Below, piece after piece: positions 11,415 to 22,600 of a stretch of 64,000 bases of DNA. Position 1 is the stretch's first letter. Each line of letters opens with the position of its first letter. The notes below the pieces were generated by a model. That model made no database searches. It saw nothing but the letters and a program-made list of their open reading frames with translations, and was not told where the DNA came from. The DNA is from Opeltia flavorubescens. Taxonomy: Eukaryota > Ascomycota > Lecanoromycetes > Teloschistales > Teloschistaceae. The translations under genes were made by a program, and so were the position numbers. The stretch lies in the NCBI GenBank assembly GCA_000442125.1, contig KE546980.1:682001-746000 (forward strand), written 5' to 3'.

Positions 11415-12720
11415 GGTACGTTCACAAAGAGCCTGCGGTTACGACGTGAAAGTCATCTTCAGGAGAGCAATGAGCAGCGGCGAGTGCAGATAGAGCTTGA
11501 TGAGCATGCAATGGAGGGACAGCGAGGCCTGCTAGTGAAGCAGGCCTAGCATTGGTAAGTGCTGAAGGAGGTAGAGAGCAGATGGAGTGAAAAAGCTTTG
11601 GCTGTCTTGCTGGGCTAAGAGATCTTTGACAGGTCTTCAATTGTGATTATGTAGGCTGTGGTAAGAAGGCGATGGATCAGATCTCAAGAGTAAGACCGTT
11701 GTGGAAAAGTTGAACCCAATGGTGACTAGAGTGGAAGCGAACAGTGGAAGAAAGGCCCTCGAACACAGTACCACAGCCGGCAGCTGGAGCCAGAAGCGAA
11801 GCATTCTCCCGGCTTTTACAAGGTAGTGCCGGACTTTGGGAGCTCCAATCTGGTTAGGCGTATCGTGGACACAGTCCTGATAGTTTGAACAGCCCATGCC
11901 CAAAGTTGCTAATCCAGGTACGTGGGAAACGGGACCAGGGAGGCGGATAAAGCTTTCTGTAGGATAACTTCGTAGCCGAGCAAGAAGTAACAATGATGTA
12001 CATGTATGATTAGATTGTATGTCTGAGGCTGACGTTTCCGCTGGAAGCAGAAACAGGAGGGAGTATTGACGGACTCTCGGGAAGAGATAGGGGCCAAAAT
12101 TAGTAAGCGAGCGATAGTCCGCAAAATAGGTCACATCAAGACTTTACGTAGCAATCTAGTATGCACGTTTTCTCCGATCCGTGGTGTTCTTCTTGTGCTT
12201 CTTATATGTCTTACCACCTCCCTGAACCTCATCTGGTGATGCCCGAAAGGGCGTTGAGCCGTCTTTGAAGTAGAAGAACGGGGTTGGATCCGGGTAAGAA
12301 TCTATCTCCTAATTGAGCTTACGAGTCCATCACAATATAGAGACTGAATAGCCGGTGCAACGCAATGAAACCAACCTACAACATTCTCCATGCTCACCCT
12401 TTCGAGATCTTTGCTAATGTGTGCATCGATGCAGGTAGTCGAACGTCGTTTGATCTTAATCTTGGACGATTACTGTGTAGGGTCTGGAGAAAGGCAATAA
12501 TAACGGCAAGGGAAGGGACCTTTACTAAAGATTGGCGGGTAAACTCCAAAGAGAGCAAGAGCCTCTTCTTTATCTCATTGTGCTGCCCAAGCTATGGCCG
12601 TCACCATGAGTAAGTTCTGAATGACCTGATCCTCCAGCAACAAAGCTCCGATACTTTTCCTTCCCTAATCTTCAAATGCAATGAAAGCTTGTTCCTGCTC
12701 CAACCTCGTTCAACCTGACA
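11415..12720. other. Divergent intergenic region, cti6 and unknown CxxC gene
   Basis: This 1.3-kb stretch separates two divergent start codons. It has several open frames of 60-165 codons, but none has recognisable content or good intron context. It probably holds two promoters and 5' UTRs, possibly with UTR introns. Confidence 0.6.
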
Positions 12721-14645
12721 ATGGCCTGGCTTTTTTCGAGGCTGACGTGGCCGATACTTGGCGTACGTGCAGATTCTATCTACTCAACACCTCCACATGC
12801 CGGCCAACTATCGGAAACGACCTCACCAGTGTATCCTGATCGACCAATTCACCCACTACCAAAGCGTCGTTTACGATCGCGAGTCTCTCCTGAGACCGCA
12901 GAATCTATCTTATATCCGGCCGCATCTAACCCCAACAAACCGCTTTTCTCCCTTCCATTCAACGAGCCTGTTGCGTTCATCAATGGCTCACCATCAGAGA
13001 CAATTGTTGACAATTTGGCATCCGATAGTTCTCAAGAGAAAATTTTCAGCCAGGGAAAGACTGGGTACCAGTTTCGGGGCAGTGACCCAGACAGCGATGA
13101 TGAAGGCGCGGACGGATTATTGCGCCGTTACCAGGCTCAACGTAACGGGTCTTTCCCTTTAGCGCAACACTCTAATAGTGACGACCAACGCGGCGGCGTG
13201 GCGAAATACTCCAAAGTTCCGGTACCTGTCTCAGCACCGTCTCCTCAAGATTCCGCGGATGGCTATGACTCTTTTGAAAATACTAACAATAAGAAAAAGC
13301 GTAAGATCCCAACGTCCGGAAACCCAGGAGGGCATCATTCTTCGTTATCCGCTGAGATGGCTCATATGGGTATCTCGTCAAATCGAGATTGTGATGTGTC
13401 CCAGACAGAGACAGATGGTGGTATTGCACAGTACTATGGAACAGGAAGCTCAGCTGTGCCTGCAGCGTCCTCTGGCACAGGAATATCAGGCGCCGGTCGT
13501 GGTCGTTATGGGCGAGGCGCGGCACGAACCTCTAGTGGGCGTAGCCCACTGGGGAACTTGACAAACGGGTCCAACGCAATCCAAGTGGGGCGTCAACTGC
13601 TCCAAAAGCAAGACTTCCCGTCTTCAGGGCAACAAAATGCCAAAGGTAAGAACGAAAGTTGTCCATATCACACTGGTTGGCTTACTCCACCACAGATTCG
13701 GGTCCCCGCCCGTCAGCTGACCAAGGAATCATATCGGCCGCAATTGCAAATGCTGTATCTCTGCCACCAGCTGCCTTAAGGGGCCAAGAGAATGTGAGCC
13801 TTCTTGAACAGCAAGCATCGAAGAAACCAGCCTCGTCTAAAACTCAATTTACGTTCACCTGCGAATCTGATTCGGGGAAGAACATGGCATGGCAGGAGCA
13901 GCCGCCGCCCAACACGGCAAATCCAGCGTACCAAGCTGTTCCTACTGCAAACCTACCTACAGCTCGAGCAATCCACCAGAACAAAGATTTTGCCACCCAG
14001 GGTACACAGACCAGTCCCAAAATGGCTGCAAGTCCGAATCATGATGGTCTCCCGCAAGGACCAACCAGTCAGCAAGCACAGCAGCAAAGCAAAAAGCCTC
14101 GACGCTCTCTCACTAAACAATTAGCTATAGCTGCCAGACAACGACGCTTGCAGCAGGAGTATGATAATTATCACCATCCCCCAGCCCCTGAAGACACTTG
14201 GATCTGTGAGTTTTGTGAATATGAGATGATCTTCGGTTCGCCCCCGGAAGCTCTCATTCGCCAATACGAAATCAAGGACAGGCAAGAGCGTCGGCGTCTT
14301 GCGGAAAAGCGGCGACTTCTGGAGAAGGCTAAGATGAAGGGACGGAAAGGCAAGAAAGGAACCAAGAATGCTGCGAAGAATTCCAATACCGCAAATACAG
14401 CCCAACACCCAGCTTCCAAGCAACGACATGAGGAGCCTCCCAATGGCAATTCAACGCACAATCAAGGTACACAGAGCGAGAGCTATGTTGGGCACGGACA
14501 CGATGGCGATCCGCCACCGGATCCGCTGCCTCAGACACCCACAAGGATCCCGCAACCGATAACGAATGGCCAGCGTCAGAGCTTCAGATCAGCTACAAAC
14601 ACTGTTGGTAATAGCGGCGGTAATGCTCCTGTCCGAGCATGCTGA
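12721..14645 (+). CDS. Conserved fungal protein with C-terminal CxxC/basic helix region, unknown function
   Basis: Exons 12721-13645 and 13696-14645 give 624 aa; the 50-bp intron has GTAAGA and CACAG ends and keeps the phase. I do not recognise a named family. The N-terminal part has PDRPIHPLPKRRLRSRVSPE. The middle is Ser/Gly/Gln-rich and looks disordered. The best-defined part is at about residues 475-530: WICEFCEYEMIFG (one CxxC pair) followed by PPEALIRQYEIKDRQERRR, LAEKRRLLEKAKMKGRKGKK, a long charged helix with nuclear-localisation character. A nuclear, nucleic-acid-linked role is an inference only. The first 25 residues are uncertain: the true start may be downstream of an intron or in another upstream exon. 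Confidence 0.7.
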
Positions 14646-15421
14646 CCCCTCACACCCTGGGAGACATGCACGATCTTCCAATCCCTCACCCCCCATTTAC
14701 GACTTGGTCTTCCTAGGCCGATAACAGGTGGCCATCTTATCGATCAGTGCTACTCGTACAGCTCGTACTGTCATTGGTCTTGCCTCTGCAGATATTAGTC
14801 CCTCGGTTTCTTCTTTGTATCAACTTCTTTGGTAAGCGTCTTTTGAAGATTGTGATTATGCAAGCATAAGTAATGTATGCATTGTGGAAGTGGCAAGCAC
14901 TCATGGCGTTTTCTTTTTAGACGGGTCGGACTTCTGATAGTACATATCTGTTTTCCGCAGATCAGTTGTGGCATGCATGAACACTAAAATCGCTGGGTGT
15001 CTTCCAGTCGTAATGGTAGAATTGAGAGCGTTACTGATAGCTCTTGTGTACCCCTTTGGGAGTAGATCGGATCGAACTCAGCTCCAAAATAGTCCTCTCC
15101 ATAAAGTCACAATTAAACGATTGTTATACAGGATTGAATGCACTAAGACGAAGTAATGTGTGATCTTGCGGCTGCAAGCGAAGTCCATTAGATTGTAGAG
15201 GTGAGGTTGGGTGTATGCAATGAATAGATTAGTACTAGCGCATCGTTATCGAGGTCAAAGGCCTCCACCAACTTCAACATGGGAATTATCGAAACAAAAT
15301 CAAGTCGAACCCCTAACATTACATCACCACACTCAAAGAAGCTTCCAATACATTTTTCATACTCGCATACAAGCTTGTTCCAATTTGCTTTGAGCATAAA
15401 AGGTAGAAACGCTGCTGCAGG
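14646..15421. other. Intergenic region before the Yra1/ALY gene
   Basis: I see no gene here. It should contain the 3' UTR of the unknown gene and the promoter of the export factor; a region of A/C-rich sequence lies just before the ATG at 15422. Confidence 0.65.
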
Positions 15422-16895
15422 ATGGATCGACCCTTAGGAGACGTGATCTCAGATCGACAGGTATTCAACCAAATCACCAAGGCTTCCTTCTTCGTCTGTG
15501 CAGAGCCTGGCTAAGAAATCTTGTAGAGACGCAGCAATCGTGGTGAAAGAGCTCGTCGACCGAACCACTGGCCACGCGAAGATTCAAGAAAGGTTTGTCC
15601 CGTTGCTTCTCTCGTGCCTCGAGTCATCACACCTTACTGACACAAGTTTGCAGGTTCCTCCACCTTGTCTCTCCTCGGCAGCACAATAGTCCGTCCTGCG
15701 CGACCATCAGTCATGCGAATCTCGAGACGGATCAATTGTTGCTTCACCTACAACATTTATGATGAAAGCTGACCTTGTACTCTTCGATCTTGGCACAATA
15801 GACGAGCGTCAGAGCCGATTATAAAGACATTGATGAGTGAGTGTACTGTTTCATCGCAGTCATCTGATCAAGGGTACTGAGCACCACATAGCGAATGGGT
15901 TCACGACAGATATGACGACGATCCTGAAGGTTTGACACTGGTGTCGGTCCTGCGCAGGGGAAGACTAATGCGATCAAGGCCGTGCGCCTGCTCGAGGTCC
16001 TCTGTACGATCGAAAAGATCGTCATTCCCCGGATATAGGATTGTAAAATTTACCATCATCCTCGTCAACTTCTTACTTACCAACCTAGATCATCTCTTGG
16101 TGCCAAGCTGCGCGTCGACAACCTCCATTATGATTTGACCGAAGAAGATCTCGAGGTACAATCCCCTTCCAATCTTCCTCTCGTGATTCCCTCCTAACGG
16201 TCAACAAGGGCCTCTTTCTCCGTATCGGCCCCATCAATTCCCTCGCCCTCCGATTCGATCGCGCCGGTCGTTCCTCTGGCACAGCATATGTAACATACCA
16301 ACATCTGTCTGATGCCCGCCTCGCCATTCGGGAATTCGATGGCGCCAACGCCCACGGTCAACCAATCCGTCTTACCCTTTTACCTGTTGCTCCCGCCGGC
16401 GACTTACGAGCTCGGACTATGCCCGTACGCAATCCCTTCGATACGGTTGAGAGGCCTTCCAGAAGCCTTTTTGAGCGAATTGATGACCCTCGTTTGGGAA
16501 GAGGGGGCAGGACCCGTGGAGGTCGAAGCCGTAGTCGCAGTCCAGGAAAGCCTAGACCATCGGATGTGAGCAAGCCTGCGCCGGATGGAGTAGATAGATA
16601 TGTGCCACCGCCCGTAGGGAGGAGCAGAATGCGATCGAGGAGTCCTAGACGACGGGCAGACATTGGAGGCAGAGGAAGAGGAGGTAGGGAGAGACGTGGT
16701 GGCAGGACCGAGAATTCAGGTGCGAGACCAAGGAAGACGCAGGAGGAGTTAGACAAAGAGATGGACGATTACTGGGGTCCTGCGGCAGGTCAAAATGAAA
16801 ACGGTACGGTGGCTACCACGGCTCAGAATGGAATGGCGGTCAATGCCACTCCGATCGTGGTAGGTGATGAGGATGTGGAAATGGGCGTTGAGTAA
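15422..16895 (+). CDS. yra1: Yra1/ALY/REF-type mRNA export adaptor (RRM protein)
   Basis: This TREX adaptor couples transcription and splicing to Mex67-dependent mRNA export. Seven exons give 331 aa: 15422-15460, 15527-15592, 15802-15836, 15892-15929, 15979-16042, 16089-16155, 16209-16895. All six joins keep phase. The N-terminus MDRPLGDVISDRQ is the conserved Mex67/Sub2-contact motif, followed by an RG/R-rich stretch. DEWVHDRYDDDPEG precedes the RRM. The RRM starts KLRVDNLHYDLTEEDLE (RNP2) and has SSGTAYVTYQHLSDARLAI (RNP1) and HGQPIRLTLLP. The C-terminus is RGG/RS-rich and ends with KTQEELDKEMDDYWG, the second conserved motif. Intron 2 is 209 bp, far longer than the others (46-66 bp), and holds a second good acceptor. 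Confidence 0.9.
15593..15801 (+). promoter_or_regulatory. Long intron 2 of yra1 with alternative acceptor and in-frame stop
   Basis: The inferred intron runs from GTTTGT at 15593 to the TAG acceptor at 15800-15801. A better-looking acceptor (pyrimidine tract, CTGAC, GCAG) lies at 15652-15653. Use of that site keeps the frame for 11 codons and then meets TAG at 15687-15689, which would make a truncated, NMD-type transcript. This may be a regulatory splice choice. Confidence 0.5.
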
Positions 16896-17260
16896 AGCTG
16901 GAGTTAATTGTGTCGGCCTTTGCAAGATGTTGCAGGTTTCATGTCAGACTACTGTAACCCTCCGTCCTTGCAGTGTAATCAGTAATTGTACAATGACCAT
17001 TCCAAAATGCCATCATTCGTGAGAAGGTCTGAGCTCAATCTGTTGTGGTAATTTTAACAACTTATTGCATTATTGAAAAGAGAAACCAAAAAAAAACAGC
17101 GCAGTTTACATAATCTAAAATGCCTCCACATAAAGCATAGGGGTATCTCGGAAAGCCCAGCAGTAAATACCTTTGCATGCAAACCATCCGGAATTAAACG
17201 CCAAATATGCCTTCCTCCCAAAGATCGTGAGATCGTTAAATTCTGATCCTATCTATTCAA
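16896..17260. other. Short region between convergent yra1 and STRAP-like genes
   Basis: Both genes end here. It includes an A-rich run near 17086-17098 and nothing else that I can identify. Confidence 0.7.
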
Positions 17261-18432
17261 TCATCTCCAAAGTCCGTACGGCTCGGAGCAGAATTTCCAT
17301 AATTTTACGGTCCCGTCCTCGCTACCGGTGGCATATAACTTCCCGTCGGGAGAGAAGCTGACGGTCCATATAGGACCATGGTGTCCCTTCTGCACCTCCA
17401 GTTCTGTCTCGTCATCGAAATCATAAACCCGTACCCACGTATCGCCTCCGCCGCCCGTGACGAATTTCCGAGACTCGGCATGTAAGGCGACAGCAGCAAT
17501 CTCTTTCGACGTCGTGATTTTCTTGAGCAGTTGACCGGGCTGAGTGCCGGAGAAGAAATATGCAGACTTCCCTGCTGCAACAGAGAGTGAGGCGCTCGAA
17601 GAGATGGAGTCGAGTTCGCATGTGCCTGGTGTACCTTCCAGCTCGAACGCGGCGGCAGGAGAGCGAGCGCGTAGATCCCACCAGCGAATAAACTTATCGT
17701 CAGCCGCGGTGATGAGGATATTGAGGTCGGTGCTCCAAACGACAGATTTGATCGGTCCGGCGTGGACGCCTGGGCCTATCTCATAGCTTGGGGTGGGGCT
17801 TGAGGGGCCATTACCGATAGGACTGGTCGGAGAAGAGGACGTACTGTTGGACGTGGACGGACGCGAGAGATCAAATATCCGAAGTTTCTTTTCGAAACCC
17901 CCGGTTGCAACTAGTTGAGGCCTTGGTTGAGAGGGAAATGTGACGGCGCGGACGATGTGTGAATGTGCAAGTGTGTGAAGGCACTCGCCGGTATGGGTGT
18001 CCCAGATCTTGCTACAAGCATCAAATGTCAGGTTCTGTTGCAATGTCAAAAGTGAGATGGATCATTCACGCCGAGAAGTCTGCTGATCCTGTGGCTGCGA
18101 GACTTGCATCAGACGAGAGCCGAGCCTGCCAGACCGCGCCCTTGTGGCCGATGAAAGTTCCAATCCTAAAGCAAATTAAACGTCTATTCCGTGTAATTGA
18201 CCAACGAACGAACCAATCGCCAGTGACGCCATCTCGTAACATCGGATTATTATCTTTACAGGCAGAGACAAGATAATATTGATCATCACTGAGGACTGAG
18301 GAGAAACTAAGGTGGGTAATGGGGCGCGAATGCCCATGGCAGGTCAGCGGCACCGCCTTTGTGGGTTCTATGATCAATCAGTGTGTCGAGCTGAGGCAAG
18401 CGCATCATACTTTGGCACTTACCAGAACCCAT
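17261..18432 (-). CDS. STRAP-like WD40 repeat protein
   Basis: This WD40 protein resembles serine/threonine kinase receptor-associated protein (STRAP/unrip), a scaffold linked to the SMN complex and translation in animals; the fungal role is less clear. On the minus strand the exons are 18432-18423, 18367-18214, 18165-18070 and 18011-17261, giving 336 aa. The first coding exon is only 10 bp (MGS plus one base). Introns of 55, 48 and 58 bp all restore phase. The start reads MGSEPTKAVPLTCHGHSRPI. WD repeats follow, with GHKGAVW, KIWDTHTGECLHTL, GGFEKKLRIFDLSRP, HAGPIKSVVW, FIRWWDLRA, WVRVYDFDDE, GHHGPIWTVSFSPDGKLYATGSEDGTV. A Ser/Pro-rich insert sits in the third repeat. The protein ends soon after the last blade, as expected for STRAP. 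Confidence 0.88.
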
Positions 18433-19682
18433 GACAGGAGAGCAGCAAACTTCGAATCGGGGTTTGATGAAAGTTGTGAATTAAATACAACGACGTTCCA
18501 ACTTATGGTTATGGAGCTTCTTTGCGTATGCCAAAAAAGGTACGAGAAGAATGATGATAATCTAAGACGACAAATGAGAAGGACAGCTTATTGGCTGAAA
18601 TCTAACGTTCCTTTAGCCGGGAAACCAAGTATCCAATGACAAGAAAAGAGTGTTTCATATGTCTGTGGATCAACAGAGGTCCCGCAAATGATAGACTTTG
18701 AAGAAAACAATGAAGATAGGATGAATGCATAGTCCAAATTCGGGATTTCAGATGAAGAATAGCAGATGCCTCGGTTATTGGTTTCTAAGCGCGCGCTCTT
18801 TGCGACTAAGCTTTCATCTCAATTACAACATCGGCATGTCTCTCGATTGATTGTTTTCCCCTTTCACTGCAACAATCAATACCTCTTCTCTTACGGTACA
18901 TAATTATTTGCTCAAAGAATTCGCCGACGGGAAATGAGTTAAATGTACTTTCATGACAACAATACTTCAAAGTTCGTCTGATCATGTTTTCACTATGCTA
19001 ACATATTCACGGCGCCCCAAGCCCACCCATTTCCAATAACATGTTTCCAGACACCACCGTTGATAGCGAACTCAATTGTAAAATCTAGGTAGAAGATTAC
19101 CCCACCTATTTTCCTCATAGAAAGTAAACCATCGAAAATGAAATTTTGCCTCGGCAATGGGTTTTGGCCCGTCTTAGGTTTTCGCGCATTACATAACTAC
19201 GCTTATCATCGCAATATGTCACTACACAAGGTTGGTGAGAGGAAATCAAGAGAATTGGGGGAATTTGCTCTCGGGCTCTTAATTGGATGAAGATGAAGAT
19301 GAAGTTTTCTCAATATGTGGTGCTTGGATTGTGAACTTGCGAACCATAAATGGCCCAGTGTTGGAAATAATGATAAGGCTAACTTATTCACATCCAATGT
19401 ACATTCATCAAGACATTCCGGTGACCTTAGCAGCGGCTCGCTCTTTAATCGTTGATCTTACCGACCTTTTTACTTTCCATGCCTTTTCGCCCACTCTTAC
19501 AGCTTCTACCGATTATGTATACCTCTGTACCGAGATCACCATCCGGTCTTGTCTATTGGTATCCTTATCTCTTAATCGGTTGATACTTTGTGAACCCAGC
19601 TGGCAACTCTGTATACTTTTATTGCATTTTTTAGTTGAAAGAGGACGTCTTACTCTCCGGTTACTCTCGGATTACTCTCGAA
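18433..19682. other. Divergent intergenic region, STRAP-like and helicase genes
   Basis: This 1.25-kb stretch lies between two divergent start codons. I see only a short (GATGAA) microsatellite at 19286-19303 and no supported gene. Confidence 0.65.
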
Positions 19683-22600
19683 ATGGCGGATACTGTTTCT
19701 TACAACATGCCATTATCGCCATCATCTTCTAAAGAAGAACCTGCTGTGAGGCACGATGACTCTATAACGTAAGTCATTGCAATCGCAGAATTGTTATAAA
19801 GGCTGACATTATTATCTCTAACCTAAAGCGGTGTCATCGCCAAAATTGTAGAACGTCCTTTACAACAGTCATCGCTTCCTGTTTTGAAATGGAACACTAT
19901 TTGCTGGGATTACTATGATGGGTACTGCCGAAATGAAGACCAGTGTTTGCGAGATCATAGTGTTTGCCACCTGCAAACCGTAGCAAATCCTGGAGACAGA
20001 GCACCTCCTTTGGTCACTGAGCCCAATTGCCTCTCACTTGAGCCGCGCGTTCCTTTCGAAGGAGGGCCATTCGACGATGATGGCCCTGGACACCTGGCGT
20101 GGCTTGGGCCAAGGCACAATAATGATCACGCAGAGGTTGGTGTATCATTATTATGGAGATCCATATCTCCGAGCTGACTCTTCCCCAAGATCCACTTTAT
20201 CCGCGTCCTGCCAACAACAGATGAAATCCTTTGTTTGCGACCTCCTTACATGCCGGTCAAAGAGTCGTCAATCAGCGCGCACTACCAATCAGGCATGGAT
20301 CGAATGCTTGACGTCCAGTTCAGGCATCTGCGTTACGACACTTTCGAACCAGTCATAGACGCATGTTATCACGCGAGTCAACAATTATATATGGGGTTTC
20401 AACAGCCTCCACCACTTGACTATGAATTACGACACCGTACTGCCTGTGGGACAGAGTACTCTTTATTCCGTGATGTTCGCTTAGAAAGCCTCAGATTTGA
20501 GGAAGACGGAGGCACGAACCTTGATCTAAGCTTTGCTTGTCCCGCTAGACTAAGACAGCGATCACTCTCCAGCTCTGGCTATCTTGAGAGCGGCATGCTC
20601 ATGGCTCTTGTTGGATTGGACTCGAAGTACACATTGTTTACTTCTTTCTGCAGGGTTGAGATTGCCCGTTCGACCTGGGCTATGAAGCCCACGACAGGTA
20701 ACCATCTCCGAGCCTCTGTCAGTGCATCTTTCGTCGACCCCTTAGACACGGACACAATACGACAAACTTTGTACGGCCTAAAGCAACACGACCGAAAAGA
20801 ACAATTTGTCATTGTCGATTTTCCCAAAGTCCTTGTCGCTGGGTTCAATTGGATTCTTCAGCATTTGCAACTTCTTAGCCGAAGCAAGAGTGCCACGGCG
20901 TTCTCAGACATCATCGCACCCGTTGATTCCCAAAGTGGATCCCTCATCCCACCACCCACGTATTCAGGTATCGAGAAATCTCCGTTTGAGCTGGGAATTC
21001 TTCAGAGTAAATTTCAACAAGACNCCTCCTCTACCTTAAGAGTCGAGCCTCATTTTCTAGACGCTGGATTTGCGGAACAGAAAGCTATCGTGGAGGACAT
21101 ATGTTTAGCAACTAGTCTTGATTCAGGACAAGCAACAGCTCTGTGCGAGAACCTTTCACGCGGATTGGCCTTTACCCAAGGACCACCCGGCACTGGAAAG
21201 ACTTTCCTGGGAGTGTCCCTCGCTAAAGTCATTCTCCAACACCTGCCCAAAAAACCAATCTTAGTGGCTTGTATGACCAACCACGCACTCGACAACTTTC
21301 TCGGCGACCTTCTAGCACAGGGCATCTCCAAACTCGCCCGACTTGGCAGCGGGAGTAAAGAGGATTGGACAGGCAAGTTCACATTGGCTTCATTACGCCA
21401 AGGTATCAAAACTACGGATGCAGAAGGTCCAAAGCTTTCCAAGGCATATAAACGTGTCACGGCTCTATCAAAAGAAGGGACAAGATGCTGCGATTCTGTG
21501 AGTAGTCATGTACTTACATGGGCTGCTGTCAGAGATCACCTCAAAATGCATCATCGGAACGCGTTTGATGACTTCCAGAAGTTTCTTTCTCCACCTGAAG
21601 AGCATCTCGCGGATATCCAAAGGAGACGAAGCCCAGCGGGAGGATTTGCTTTCGAGTGTTGGTGCACTGGAGGCGACCTGGCAGAATTAGAAAAGCTCTC
21701 TTGTGAGATTGACAACTTTTTCGGCACAAAGGTGCCAGACTCCAGCTCATCCGACGATTCAAGTCAGTCTGGGGAGCTCACGACGGAGTTTTCTCTACCT
21801 CAGCTTGACATCCCGGTCATCTACCCCAAGGGTGACTTCAAGGGCGAAGCATGGACAATGCCATTGAACGTCAGACAAGCCTGGATTGCGAGATGGAGAT
21901 CGGAAATAAGCATTGCGAGCACTATAGATAGGCTTGCAGAGGTTCAACGACGCTACGTCAAGGCTTGTGAAATGAAGAAGGAAATACACAATGGAGTAGA
22001 CGTCAGATGTCTAGCTGATCGAGAAGTCATCGGAACGACTACAACAATGTGTGCAAAATACTGGTCAATGCTGAAGAATCTTAACCTGCAAACTTTGATT
22101 TGCGAAGAGGCTGGAGAGATTATGGAAGCGCAGACATTATCGACACTACTGCCTTCTATAGGGCATGCGATTTTCATTGGGGATCCTCTTCAGTTGCGGC
22201 CTCAAATAANCCAGCCGAGTCTATCTTTGGAGACTGCAGGCGGTTCGAAGTACCGCCTGGACGAGTCCCTATTTGAGCGTATGGTAATGCCCAAGGGTCA
22301 AAGTATACAACCACTACCTGCTTCGAAACTCACCTTGCAGCGTCGCATGCACCCAGATGTGGCTGACTTGATGCGGGCAACACTCTATCCCTTTCTTTTA
22401 GATCATCCTTCCACTTCACGGTTGCCTGTCGCTGGTATGGCTCATCGGACTTTTTGGTTCGATCATCAAGAGCCGGAGGATGATCCCGACCCTTTCGCCA
22501 CAGGAGGACGCTCCTATTCGAACCAATTCGAATGTGTCATGATCTGCGAATTGGTCAAATATCTGCTCAACACGTAAGTGATCGCTGATTGTTGCCTGAA

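Noticed and set aside
11637-12134. 165-codon minus-strand ORF
   Set aside because: It has no recognisable content or splice context, and lies in the divergent promoter region.
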